Of a stretch of DNA of 64,000 nucleotides, positions 9,904 through 19,131 are shown in pieces. Every line of letters starts with the position of its first letter. Positions within the stretch are counted from its first letter, which is position 1. Below the pieces are notes generated by a model. The model searched no databases. It saw nothing but the letters and a program-made list of their open reading frames with translations, and was not told the origin of the DNA. The position numbers were made by a program, and so were the translations under genes. This stretch comes from Magnaporthiopsis rhizophila (taxonomy: Eukaryota; Ascomycota; Sordariomycetes; Magnaporthales; Magnaporthaceae), in contig PYSS01000036.1 of assembly GCA_003049465.1 (NCBI GenBank), positions 186,001 to 250,000 on the forward strand, given 5' to 3'.

Positions 9904-12261
9904 ATGTCAGCTCCGGCTATACTCAGGGCCGTGGGTCTGGGAGCCGCACTCCTGAGCCACATCCATACAGCCACAGCTCAAAACATCGTCGCAAACCTCA
10001 CATCCTGCATCGAGTATGAAACCATCTGGACCACCGCCGATAACATCAGCTTTTCCATCTGCGACGGCACCACATACCAGGCCGGCGGCAAGTCCCTGCA
10101 GATTATCGACAATGTCTGTGGTACGCGTGAGTGTGTCGGCCATTGCTACGATAATCCCAAGTGCGTGCTTGCTTTCTACGACAAGCAGGCAAGGACTTGT
10201 CATATCAAGGACAGCGAAAGCGGAGAGGACCACATCTGGGCTCAGGACTCCAACTATGACGCTATCAGGAAGCTGCCAGCCGATGCGGGCAACGGCGGAG
10301 GCAATTCCGGCAGCGACACCACCCCTACCCCTCCCGCGACCCCTACCGTGCCGCCCATCGTAACGCCTCCCGCCAACATCCCAGGTACACCGGGCAAGGG
10401 GCCCATCATTTCCCCTGGAAATGGGAATGACCTGCAGGAAGGCGCTTTCCTGGCCACCTGCCCGGGCCAACAAACCGAATTCAAGGGCGCAAACGCCAAA
10501 TACCTGATCTGCCCAGGCTCCGACTTCGACGGTAAGACGGAGCGGGTTTTCAACAACGTTGCCAGTGCCCAGGCTTGTGCCGAGGCCTGCGCAAACGCTC
10601 AAGACTGCAAGAAGGCCGTATACAACACCGAGAACAAGGAATGCCACGTCAAGGGCGCCGAGCCCGCCAACTCTCTCTTCTGGGTCAAGTCGCAGCAGTA
10701 CGCCACCATCCGTGTCGAGGTCACCCTGGACGCCTCCAAGGTCGGCCGTTGGTCTGACCTTATCCGCTTCCCGGTGATTCCCGTGGCCGCCTACGTGGTG
10801 CCCTCGTTCCCCGAGCCCAGCAAACTCATGTTCTTCTCATCCTGGGGCGTCGACGCCTTCGGTGGCGCCAGCGGCCTGACCCAGTTCGGCTCGTATGATC
10901 TCAAGACCGGCGCTGTCAGCAACCGCGAAATCAGCAACACCAAGCACGACATGTTCTGCCCAGGCATCAGCGCCTTGACCGACGGCCGCATCCTCGTCCA
11001 GGGTGGCTCGGACGCCGCCGCCGTCAGCGTGTACGACCCGGCCACCGACTCCTTCTCGCGCGCTCAGGACCTCGAGGTTGCGCGTGGATACCAGTCCTCG
11101 TGCACCTTGTCCGACGGCCGCGTCTTCACCATCGGCGGCGCCTACTCAGGCCCCCGCGAGGGCAAGAACGGCGAGGTCTACGACGCCGAAGCCAACACCT
11201 GGTCTCTGCTGCCCGACGCCGACGTCAAGCCCATGCTGACCAAGGACCACGAGGGCATCTGGCGCGAGGACAACCACGCCTGGCTCTTCTCGTGGCGCAA
11301 CGGGTCCGTGTTCCAGGCCGGGCCCTCCAAGAAGCAGCACTGGTACGGCACCAAGGGCTTCGGCGCCGTTGTCGAAGCCGGCACACGCGACGACGTGGAC
11401 GCCATGTGCGGCACCTTTGTCATGTACGACGCCACCGCGGGCAAGATCCTCACGGCCGGCGGTGCCCAGGACTACGACAAGAGCGACGGCAACACGCACG
11501 CCCACATCACCACCATCGGCAACCCGGGCACGCGCTCCGACGTCGAGCGCGTCGCCGACATGGCCTTCCCGCGCGCCTTCGCCAACACGGTCGTGCTGCC
11601 CGACGGCCGCGTCATGGTCACGGGCGGGCAGCGAAAGGCGCTCGTCTTCACCAACACGGACGGCATCCTGGTGCCCGAGGTCTTCGACCCGGCCTCCAAG
11701 ACGTGGTCGCAGATGGCGCCCATGGCCGCGCCGCGCAACTACCACTCGGTCTCGATCCTGCTGCCCGACGCCACCGTCTTCGTCGGCGGCGGCGGCCTGT
11801 GCTACGTCGGCACCATCAAGGGCAGCTCCGCCCGCTGCGACAAGTCGGTCGACCACGCCGACGGCGAGATCTTTGAGCCCCCTTACCTGTTCAGGCCCGA
11901 CGGCTCGCGCGCCGACCGGCCCACCATCGCCGGCCTGGAGCGCGAGGCCGTCGTCGCCGGCCAGACGCTCGTGTTTGCCGTTGGCGGCACCGACAGCGTC
12001 AAGGACTGCAGCTTCTCCCTCGTCCGCGTCGGCTCCGTCACCCACTCGGTCAACACGGACCAGCGCCGCGTGCCGCTGACCGACGTCAACGTCCGCGCCG
12101 ACGGCAAGGTCGAGGCCAGGTTGCCGGCCGACTACGGCGTCCTGACCCCCGGGTTCTGGTACCTCTTTGCCATGTCGCCGTCTGGCGTGCCCAGCGTCGC
12201 CAGGACGGTCCAGATCACCCTGACGCCCGAGGCCAAGGCCAAGTCGGCACTCTGGGGTTGA
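9904..12261 (+). CDS. Secreted copper radical oxidase (AA5_2) with two PAN domains
   Basis: Intronless, 785 residues, with a signal peptide cleaved near residue 26. Two Cys-rich PAN/apple-type modules (about 30-125 and 183-272) are joined by a Pro/Thr/Gly linker. The rest is a seven-bladed kelch propeller plus C-terminal beta domain, as in galactose oxidase. The radical-copper residues can be read: Cys352 (HDMFCPG) and Tyr396 (ARGYQSS) for the Tyr-Cys cofactor, with Tyr613, His614 (RNYHSV) and His714 (VTHSVNTDQRR) as further copper ligands. The stacking Trp of galactose oxidase (GGSWSG) is Tyr414 here (GGAYSG), a change seen in non-galactose members. From family knowledge this suggests a primary or aryl alcohol oxidase rather than a galactose oxidase. 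It uses O2 and produces an aldehyde and hydrogen peroxide outside the cell. The PAN modules may bind wall polymers. Confidence 0.93.
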   Translation: MSAPAILRAVGLGAALLSHIHTATAQNIVANLTSCIEYETIWTTADNISFSICDGTTYQAGGKSLQIIDNVCGTRECVGHCYDNPKCVLAFYDKQARTCHIKDSESGEDHIWAQDSNYDAIRKLPADAGNGGGNSGSDTTPTPPATPTVPPIVTPPANIPGTPGKGPIISPGNGNDLQEGAFLATCPGQQTEFKGANAKYLICPGSDFDGKTERVFNNVASAQACAEACANAQDCKKAVYNTENKECHVKGAEPANSLFWVKSQQYATIRVEVTLDASKVGRWSDLIRFPVIPVAAYVVPSFPEPSKLMFFSSWGVDAFGGASGLTQFGSYDLKTGAVSNREISNTKHDMFCPGISALTDGRILVQGGSDAAAVSVYDPATDSFSRAQDLEVARGYQSSCTLSDGRVFTIGGAYSGPREGKNGEVYDAEANTWSLLPDADVKPMLTKDHEGIWREDNHAWLFSWRNGSVFQAGPSKKQHWYGTKGFGAVVEAGTRDDVDAMCGTFVMYDATAGKILTAGGAQDYDKSDGNTHAHITTIGNPGTRSDVERVADMAFPRAFANTVVLPDGRVMVTGGQRKALVFTNTDGILVPEVFDPASKTWSQMAPMAAPRNYHSVSILLPDATVFVGGGGLCYVGTIKGSSARCDKSVDHADGEIFEPPYLFRPDGSRADRPTIAGLEREAVVAGQTLVFAVGGTDSVKDCSFSLVRVGSVTHSVNTDQRRVPLTDVNVRADGKVEARLPADYGVLTPGFWYLFAMSPSGVPSVARTVQITLTPEAKAKSALWG

Positions 12262-12650
12262 TAGGTCCAAGTGAAAGGTGTGGTTTGGTGGTGGCTGCTA
12301 TAGACAAAACAACACGATCCTTTAAGAGTTTAATTTTAATGCCGTAATAATCATGTCCTGTTCACGATTTATCTTCCGTTGCCTCTATACTTTTACGCAA
12401 AAGCGACTTGCTGGTTTCGCCAAGGAGGATCCTCTTATTGCTGTGAATCAGTAGAGCGATATGCGTCAAAAGCGCTTTCAGCTTGGGTCTAAGCTGCGTC
12501 CCGGCCAGGCCCGAAGCCCAACAGTCGGCCGTCCGACCGACTGGTGTAGCCTTCAGACCAGGCAAGGGATTGCCATCAAGCACGCCAATTTCATCACATG
12601 TTGCTCCCTCGCCTGCTAGACAATATTATAAAGCATTAAAAATGAAAGAC
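12262..12650. other. Convergent intergenic gap
   Basis: The 3' flanks of the copper oxidase (+) and UBL-WLM protein (-) meet here. It contains T-rich stretches around 12328-12345 compatible with 3' processing. No gene seen. Confidence 0.5.
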
Positions 12651-13844
12651 TTAGCTCTGCCGCCGCTTCTCCTCACTTCCGCTTTTCCCAGTCTCTTTAG
12701 TTTCCGCCTCGTCTCCCGCCTCTTGGGCCTCACTTGTTCCCTTGGCCTCCCTCCTTTCCTGCACAATGCGCTTGTGACGCTCCTCGGCCGCGTTGGCCAA
12801 TATCTCCCTTCGGGTCAGCTCGGGCGCCGCGGCACCAGCACCACCACGCCGGGGCCCGCCGCCGAGGACGTACTCGCCACCGGTCCAGCCGCCATGGTCG
12901 TAGGCGTATTCGTCGTCGTCGCCGTGCTCGTCGGCGGAGAAGCCCGGCCCGTCGCCGACGGTGCGGCCGGCGCCGTCCCTCCTCCAGTCGGCGGCAGCGG
13001 CGACGTCACGCTCGATGGCGCGACACAGGTCCCAAAAGTTCCTGTCGTGGGGACCGTGGACGTTGTGGGCGAGCTCGTGGCAGAGCGTGTTGCGGATGGT
13101 CTTGTAGTCGCGGTACCCGTCGCCGGCGTCGGTGCGGAGGCGCAGCTCGATGACCTCGCCCTTGTTCCGGTTCAGGCCCAGGGTGCGGCCGACGCCCTCG
13201 TGCGACACGTCCGTGTACGCGGCCGGGTCCATCTCGGTCAGCAGGCCGACGGTGAAGCGGCGCTTCTCCATGACGGCCCGGATGCCTGGGTCGTCGCGCA
13301 GTCGCTCGAGGAAGCGCAGGCTGAGCTCGGGCCGCGGCAGGTAAGGCAGCGGGCGAAGGCTGAGGAATGTGAACGCGGAGCTAGAGCTAGAGCTGGAGCT
13401 GCCGCCGGCCTGCTTCCCTTTGGGCCGGTTGGCCTGTTGCCGCCGGCGGGCGGCCTGCATGGCGCTGGCCCTCCGTGAGTCTTTGTCTCTGGCCGAGACC
13501 TCGGCCGCGTGGAAGGCATCGACGTCGGCGAGGCGGCTGGCCATCAGCCGGACCTTCTTGCCGGCTAGCGACTGAGAGAGCAGGGTGCCGCCCTGCTCGG
13601 CGCCCCTGATGAGGCCGACAGGCTGCGGGGCGATGAATTTGTGTGTGGCCCAGTTGTACTTTTTATCGCCAATGGGGTCCTCAAAGGCCTCCTCGCAGGC
13701 GTCTGTCAGATCATCGACGGTGCTGTCATCGGCTGGAAAAGTGAAGGTTTTGGTCTTGGCGCCCAAAGTGACAGTGACCGAGATGGTGTCGTCTTCAGCC
13801 TGTTTGCCTTTGTCTTTGCCTTGAGCTTCAGGGTTGCCCGACAT
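12651..13844 (-). CDS. Ubiquitin-like/WLM-domain metalloprotease
   Basis: Single exon, 397 residues from the Met at 13844. The open frame extends 44 codons upstream, but that part is AT-rich and unlike the rest, so it is taken as leader. Residues about 20-105 form a ubiquitin-like domain. A basic linker and a Ser run (149-156) follow. The WLM (Wss1-like metalloprotease) domain spans about 157-290, with the zinc motif HELAHNVHGPHD starting at His256 (HExxH plus the downstream His/Asp). A charged tail with Gly/Ala and acidic tracts ends the protein. This architecture matches fungal ubiquitin/metalloprotease fusion proteins, related to Wss1/SPRTN, which cleave DNA-protein crosslinks or SUMO/ubiquitin-modified proteins. 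Nuclear action is inferred. No SUMO-interacting motif was obvious at the C-terminus. Confidence 0.88.
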   Translation of the reverse strand: MSGNPEAQGKDKGKQAEDDTISVTVTLGAKTKTFTFPADDSTVDDLTDACEEAFEDPIGDKKYNWATHKFIAPQPVGLIRGAEQGGTLLSQSLAGKKVRLMASRLADVDAFHAAEVSARDKDSRRASAMQAARRRQQANRPKGKQAGGSSSSSSSSAFTFLSLRPLPYLPRPELSLRFLERLRDDPGIRAVMEKRRFTVGLLTEMDPAAYTDVSHEGVGRTLGLNRNKGEVIELRLRTDAGDGYRDYKTIRNTLCHELAHNVHGPHDRNFWDLCRAIERDVAAAADWRRDGAGRTVGDGPGFSADEHGDDDEYAYDHGGWTGGEYVLGGGPRRGGAGAAAPELTRREILANAAEERHKRIVQERREAKGTSEAQEAGDEAETKETGKSGSEEKRRQS

Positions 13845-14678
13845 TTTGACGATCTCGGTGCGGTGTGTCCAGTGAATATACTGGGGTGGAAACGGGCCTT
13901 GCGAATAAATATATGTATTTGATATTAAATCGCTGAAGAATGAATCCGACGCTTTAAGTCGCCGTCGCATTCTCAATATATCGTGGTCGGGTAGGCAAGC
14001 TCAGGCTGGAAAGAGCTGCTTTGTAAGCGCTCGGGGTTGGGTGCGACTGCTGTCCCGCCGTCCACGGTAATCCATCACCTTCGGTCCAGGGGCACATAAT
14101 CAGGGCCTGTTCCTACCTATTCATGTGAGGCACGCTGGCCCGGATAATTTGACCACTGGGTTTGGAAAAGCAGACCGGCACGTGGATCTCTCTCTCTCGC
14201 CGAGCCTGGTGAACCATCAAATCGTCTTACTCAGCCGAGCAACTGGCTGACCTCCCCGACGGCAAATGGTGCAGTCCATTTCATGTGTCAAAAAAGAGCT
14301 CGCGAAGGGCTCCGAGAAAGACCTTGTGGTGGGTCCGGCTACGTAAAGACTGCCAGCAAAAGGCGCCATTGTGGAGCCCAGTGTGACTTCGCTGTAGCCT
14401 TCCATTTGCTCGAGCTGTCTCTGCCGTCTGAAACGGGGTCCAATGAGAGGCTAATCGCGTCGTGTCCTTTGCCGAAAACCACAAACCACCCGCAACGAAA
14501 CAGACCTGCGCGCCGTGCCCGACGACGGACGCGCCCCTTGAGCCTCTACAGCACCAACAGCGACACCGCCGACCGCGGACACAGACGCGATTGATTGACC
14601 GAAGCCAGCAGCGCACAACGGCGACGAAGCCGACTCTGGAAGCAGCCTGGCGCCCCAACGAACAACCCCATCGCCAAC
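13845..14678. other. Head-to-head intergenic region
   Basis: Lies between the start codons of the UBL-WLM gene (-) and the ERD2 gene (+). The last 250 nt before ERD2 are C/A-rich, as in fungal leaders. Small open frames on both strands have no features of protein. Confidence 0.5.
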
Positions 14679-15604
14679 ATGCCTCTCAATCTCTTCCGCA
14701 TCCTGGGTACGTCTCGACTTGGATCGGCTGGAACCGGAGGCCTCTGAACGATTGCTCAAAAGAGCAGAAGGAAGGAAACAATGCGGCTGACAAGCTTCGA
14801 TGCCACCAGGGGACTTCTCCCATCTCGCCTCCATCTTGATCCTTCTTCACAAGATGACGCAGCTTAATGTTAGTACCAGATCATCCTCCATGTACCGCAA
14901 GGCCGCTGCCCAGGCTAACCGCTACCCTTACAGAGCTGCGCTGGCATCTCATTCAAGTCGCAATGCCTATATCTCCTAGTATACGTCTCGAGATACCTTG
15001 GTATGTACTTACCTACCCTACCGACGGCCAGAGCTTCGCGGGAGCTAGTCGCTAGCACCCCCCTGTTTCCCACCCGCTGCTTGACTGACCCATGGGCGCT
15101 ACCACAACAGATCTCTTCATCACGACAAGCATCTACAACGTCATATTCAAGATCCTCTTCATCTCGGCACAGGGCTACATCATCTACCTCATGACCAACG
15201 CCTACAAGCCGACCAACGACCCCAACGTCGACACCTTCCGGGTCCAGTACCTGCTCGGCGGTGCCGCCGTCATGGCCATCGTCTTCCCCTACTACTGGAC
15301 CCTCCGCGAGATGCTGTGGGCCTTCAGCATCTGGCTCGAGTCGGTCGCCATCCTGCCGCAGCTCTTCATGCTTCAGCGCACCGGCGAGGCCGAGACCATC
15401 ACGACCCACTACCTCTTCTCCCTTGGCCTGTACCGCGCCCTCTACATCCCCAACTGGATCTGGCGCTACTTCACCGAGCCCGACCACAGCGTCGACTACA
15501 TCGCCATCATCGCCGGCATCATCCAGACCGTCTTGTACAGCGACTTCTTTTGGATATACTACCAGAAGGTCTGGAAGGGCCAGAAGTTCAAGCTGCCAGT
15601 GTAA
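14679..15604 (+). CDS. erd2: ER lumen protein-retaining receptor (KDEL/HDEL receptor)
   Basis: Four exons: 14679-14706, 14810-14868, 14934-15000 and 15111-15604, with GTACGT, GTTAGT and GTATGT donors. Phases agree and give 215 residues. The protein begins with the family's FRILGDFSHLASI segment, continues with GISFKSQ and YVSRYLDLF, and contains WLESVAILPQLFML and LYRALYIPNWIWRYF, all hallmarks of Erd2. Seven membrane segments are expected. It sits in early Golgi and ER membranes, binds C-terminal HDEL/KDEL signals of escaped ER proteins and returns them in COPI vesicles. Length matches the family. An in-frame ATG at 15092 lies inside intron 3 and would make only a truncated protein; the upstream exons are required because they encode the first two helices. 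Confidence 0.95.
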
Positions 15605-18600
15605 AGGACGAGCGGAGAGCGCCCCAAGGACCTGCCTTAGAGAAGGCCGAGGAGAAAGACGCGAAGTGGGCGAAGACTGGAGGGAGTGGGTTGATGCCCG
15701 TCCGGAATATATCTCCCAAGGTGCTCATCCTCGCGCCCACGTCAAACGAAGACAAACGCGAGCCACTGGCTCTAGTGAAGCGTTTAAGTCTGTGCCTGTT
15801 TGCGTGGGATTTGTGCGGTTTAGGCAAAGTGGGAAATGAATGGGGGAATCATGCTGTTCAGCCAAGAAATGCCCGATTGGTACCATTTATCTTTTTACAC
15901 AGTTTGTCGTCTGCAGAAACGCCTCGAGGCTGTTTCACCAGGGAGCGCATTTTCGGCGTTTTGAGAAGGAGGGACGGAGTACTACAGCCGGTTTCTTTTC
16001 GTTATTTTTGTCGTTGCTTGGTCGGTCGAATATGTGTACCGACGTACTGGGAGGGAGAGGCGATGGGGGCCTCGGGCCTCTTGTTTCTTGTTTGGTTCGG
16101 ATGGAGAAAAATGGGTGTTGCCTGAGGACTGGTTTCTATCACGAAGAACGCTTCTGTTCCGTGATTTGGTCATGGTTTTCTTTCTCTATTTCGCTTCAAT
16201 TCTTGAACATACTACGATTCGAACTACACAGCGCGTGTGGCTGGTTCTATAGGTGCTTTTATTTCATATCATATCCTTCAAAGCTTGGTGTGTTTCCGTC
16301 GAGAGCAATAGGCGGATGAAAGCGAATGAGGTATTGCTACGGCACTTGGGTACCGGCTCCCGGATGACATGCGATGCATAACACGATCTGGATGTCTTGG
16401 TAGGACATAATAGAGGTATACGGATACGGGAACATGGGGAGGAAAAACACACTCGGTTTGGTACCGTTTTAATCTGCACTCCGGCTGCCGCTCGTCAAGC
16501 CATGTCCCCTCTCAGTCGCGCCGGTTGCAGACGAGGGGACATTTGCAGTGGCTGTGTTAGATCGAGATCGCCGCGAACTGTGTGATATTATGCTTGAGCC
16601 AGGCATCACGACTTGTTCTGCTAGCTAGAATGCGCGTCACGTTTCACACGACCAGGTCGCACAAAACAACCGCCGTGCCATGCAGGTCCGGGGGAAACGA
16701 GGTTGTCGATGGGGTTAGCGCAGGATAAGACGCATGAACATCAGTGCCCTCAGAGTATATAATTGAGGAGATTATATAGCTTTGCGGCGCACGGCTCGCG
16801 CCGGGAGGATGGGAAGACAGATATGAGAGCAACTAAGGACGGCAAAGGATATAGCCTTCAAAAATTATGACAGGGACAGCTTCACAGAAAGCACCATGTC
16901 AATAGGCAAGCTGCGATTCCCCTCTCTCTTGGCCTATGCCATACAACGCACCCGTTTGCCTGGGGCAGCGGGACTCTGGCGCTGGGGCTACCCTGCTATC
17001 GATGGTGGCAGAATTTCATATGCGGCCTCTCTGTTCCTGCGGCACCAGATCATCAGGAAATCAGCTCTTCGAACAGGACCTGGGTGCCCTGTCGAACAAC
17101 GAGCTGGGCGGAGAGAGCGCGGTTGGGTGCGCGAAGCAGGGCGGGAAGTGCTCGACTTGACGAGCCGGCATCAAGCCTGTTCGCAAGCCGGCCCTTTTGG
17201 TCTCCCAATGAGCATACATCCCGGTCGAAGCCTTTGGTCCTTGGTTCACCGCCTTCCGTTGCATGGGGAAGCTGGGCGCGGCTTTGCTGTGATTTGAGTT
17301 TAGACAATACTTATCCTTTTTTGGTTAAAAATTATCCCGCGGGCTAGTTTATGTGATGCTGGTTCATCAGACGTCTGTGAATTGACGGTGAATCCATGGA
17401 TAGCGCAGTGCCGTTAAAGCTTTGCTGCTGCTCAATGTTTGTCTCTATCGCGTGCATATATTCGTGTCACAACAGTTACACCATAGACTAAAAGCAAAGG
17501 TGGCTTGGCCGATTTGTGACTGCTGGAGGAAAATAAAAAAAAAAAAAAAAAAAAAAAAGATGCCAAAAGCGCAGCCTGTATAGCGAGCGCCAAGAACAGC
17601 AAGAGAAGAGAGATCGATCATCCCCACCCAGGGGTTTCCTGTCACGTCTCAAAACGGTCAGACCATGTCCTCCACCAGTGTGCTCCCTCCCCCCACGCCA
17701 CTCGCAGGCTGAAAAGGTACGGACCCGGGCAGCCATGCAGTCCAAGAATAGAAAAGATAGGAGAGGACTTGGGACGACAGCCAGAGTACATAGGTACGGG
17801 CGGGATGGATGAATGCGATGTGATGGGAGTGAAAAAAAAAATGTGGACCGGAAATCGAGGCTCAAAAGTTTCCGTGTTTCCACTATTGCATATGCACGAA
17901 TCAGAGCGCAAGCAGCTGTCCAAAAGGTGGGGCTCTTTCCAAGTTGGGAATGCCGTCTCCCACGTCGAGCCTTGCTGCTTCAGAACCTTGCCTGCGACTC
18001 TGCAAGGGGCTGTCCGGGACCGTGCCCTTTTGTCAGCCCACGCGAGCTGCGGGTGGGCCCCCTGCAAACGGTTGGTTCCATGCCAGATGCCAGTCCCTCG
18101 GTTGACTCCCTGCTGATGGCAGGGCTCCTGGACAGTTTTTGAGCTTCCCTGGACTGCCACACCTCGCGTCAGGAGCCAGACGTGGTGACAGCACCACCGG
18201 GAGTGCAACGAGAGAGAGTCTTTTTGCCGATTAGGTTTTGTTCCGAGCAAAATGGATCCCTCCTCACAGACGTTCAGCCTTGCGTCTTCTTCTCCTCCTT
18301 CACTGGTAGACTAACTGCACCTACTGGCAGACGATCGAGAAGGGGACAGCGAGCACTGACAAGCTTTCCATCAAACACCTAGCTGGCCATGCCGCTTCCC
18401 CTCGCGACCCGCCTTTCTGCGACCCTGTCACGCTGGGCCATGCTCGTCTGTCTGTCGTCAACTGCGCAAACCATGGAGCCCTGTGCCCACACGCCGCCAA
18501 GGTTGCACCCCTTCACCTCTCTTTCATGCCTTGTTGGTCACCAAGAGGCAGACTTTGCGAATGCACTAACGGCACTGGCCCCATGTCGGCGGCGTGGATG

Positions 18601-19131
18601 TGCCGCTCACAACAGCCAAGGTTATCCTACCTAGGCTACCGCTTGGCCCCTGTGGAGGGCAGAGGGATGCGATAGGCGAGACAGCTGTTCCTGGTCCTGA
18701 GCATGCACTGGGGGGTCGTTGACTGGGCCGGGATCTGCGCTTCCTTTTGGCTGTCCCCCACTTGACTCCTCCCTTTCCACGTTCCGTCTCTCTCTCTGCC
18801 CGTGCCATACCGTCCAATCCAGGCTGGTTTTCCCCGGTGTCTACCATGTCCCCTCTCTCCCTCTGCCCTATTACCCCATGATCTCCTGTTTTTTGCTATG
18901 CTGTGTTTTTTGCCTATTCTCTTCTTTCGTGATGCTCCATCGTCAACCGCTTTAACCAGGGGAAGATGATTGCACACGTGTTTTCTCCTCTTCTTTGCTA
19001 CTGTTTATCATAATACGGCTATTTCGACCCGGGTATTTGATACCGCGTAAATATCGCTCGACATAACCCGGTTTCGTTCCTTTCCCAGCCTCGCTGTCGG
19101 CTGCCTGCGAGGCGGCAAAATAAACGCCGCG
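15605..19131. other. Large intergenic region, no gene recognised
   Basis: Begins with the ERD2 3' flank. It includes an A-run at about 17535-17558 and many short frames on both strands. The longest (17642-18250 minus, 202 codons; 15840-16319 plus, 159 codons; 16896-17297 plus, 133 codons) have atypical compositions, no domains and no coherent splice extensions. The last 500 nt before 19132 are rich in C and T and probably form the promoter and leader of the next gene. Confidence 0.5.

Noticed and set aside
11146..12270. 374-codon minus-strand open frame
   Set aside because: Antisense shadow of the copper radical oxidase; no domain and a composition typical of reverse GC-rich codons.
12483..13478. 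331-codon plus-strand open frame
   Set aside because: Antisense to the UBL-WLM gene, which has a clear zinc protease motif.
13845..13976. 44-codon N-terminal extension of the UBL-WLM protein
   Set aside because: AT-rich, not protein-like compared with the body, and the Met at 13844 directly precedes the normal start of the family.
15092..15604. ERD2 starting at the ATG at 15092
   Set aside because: This ATG lies within intron 3; upstream exons encode conserved FRILGDFSHL and SRYLDLF segments, so the longer model is right.
17642..18250. 202-codon minus-strand frame
   Set aside because: Rich in Trp, His and Cys in a random pattern, no domain, no splice partners.
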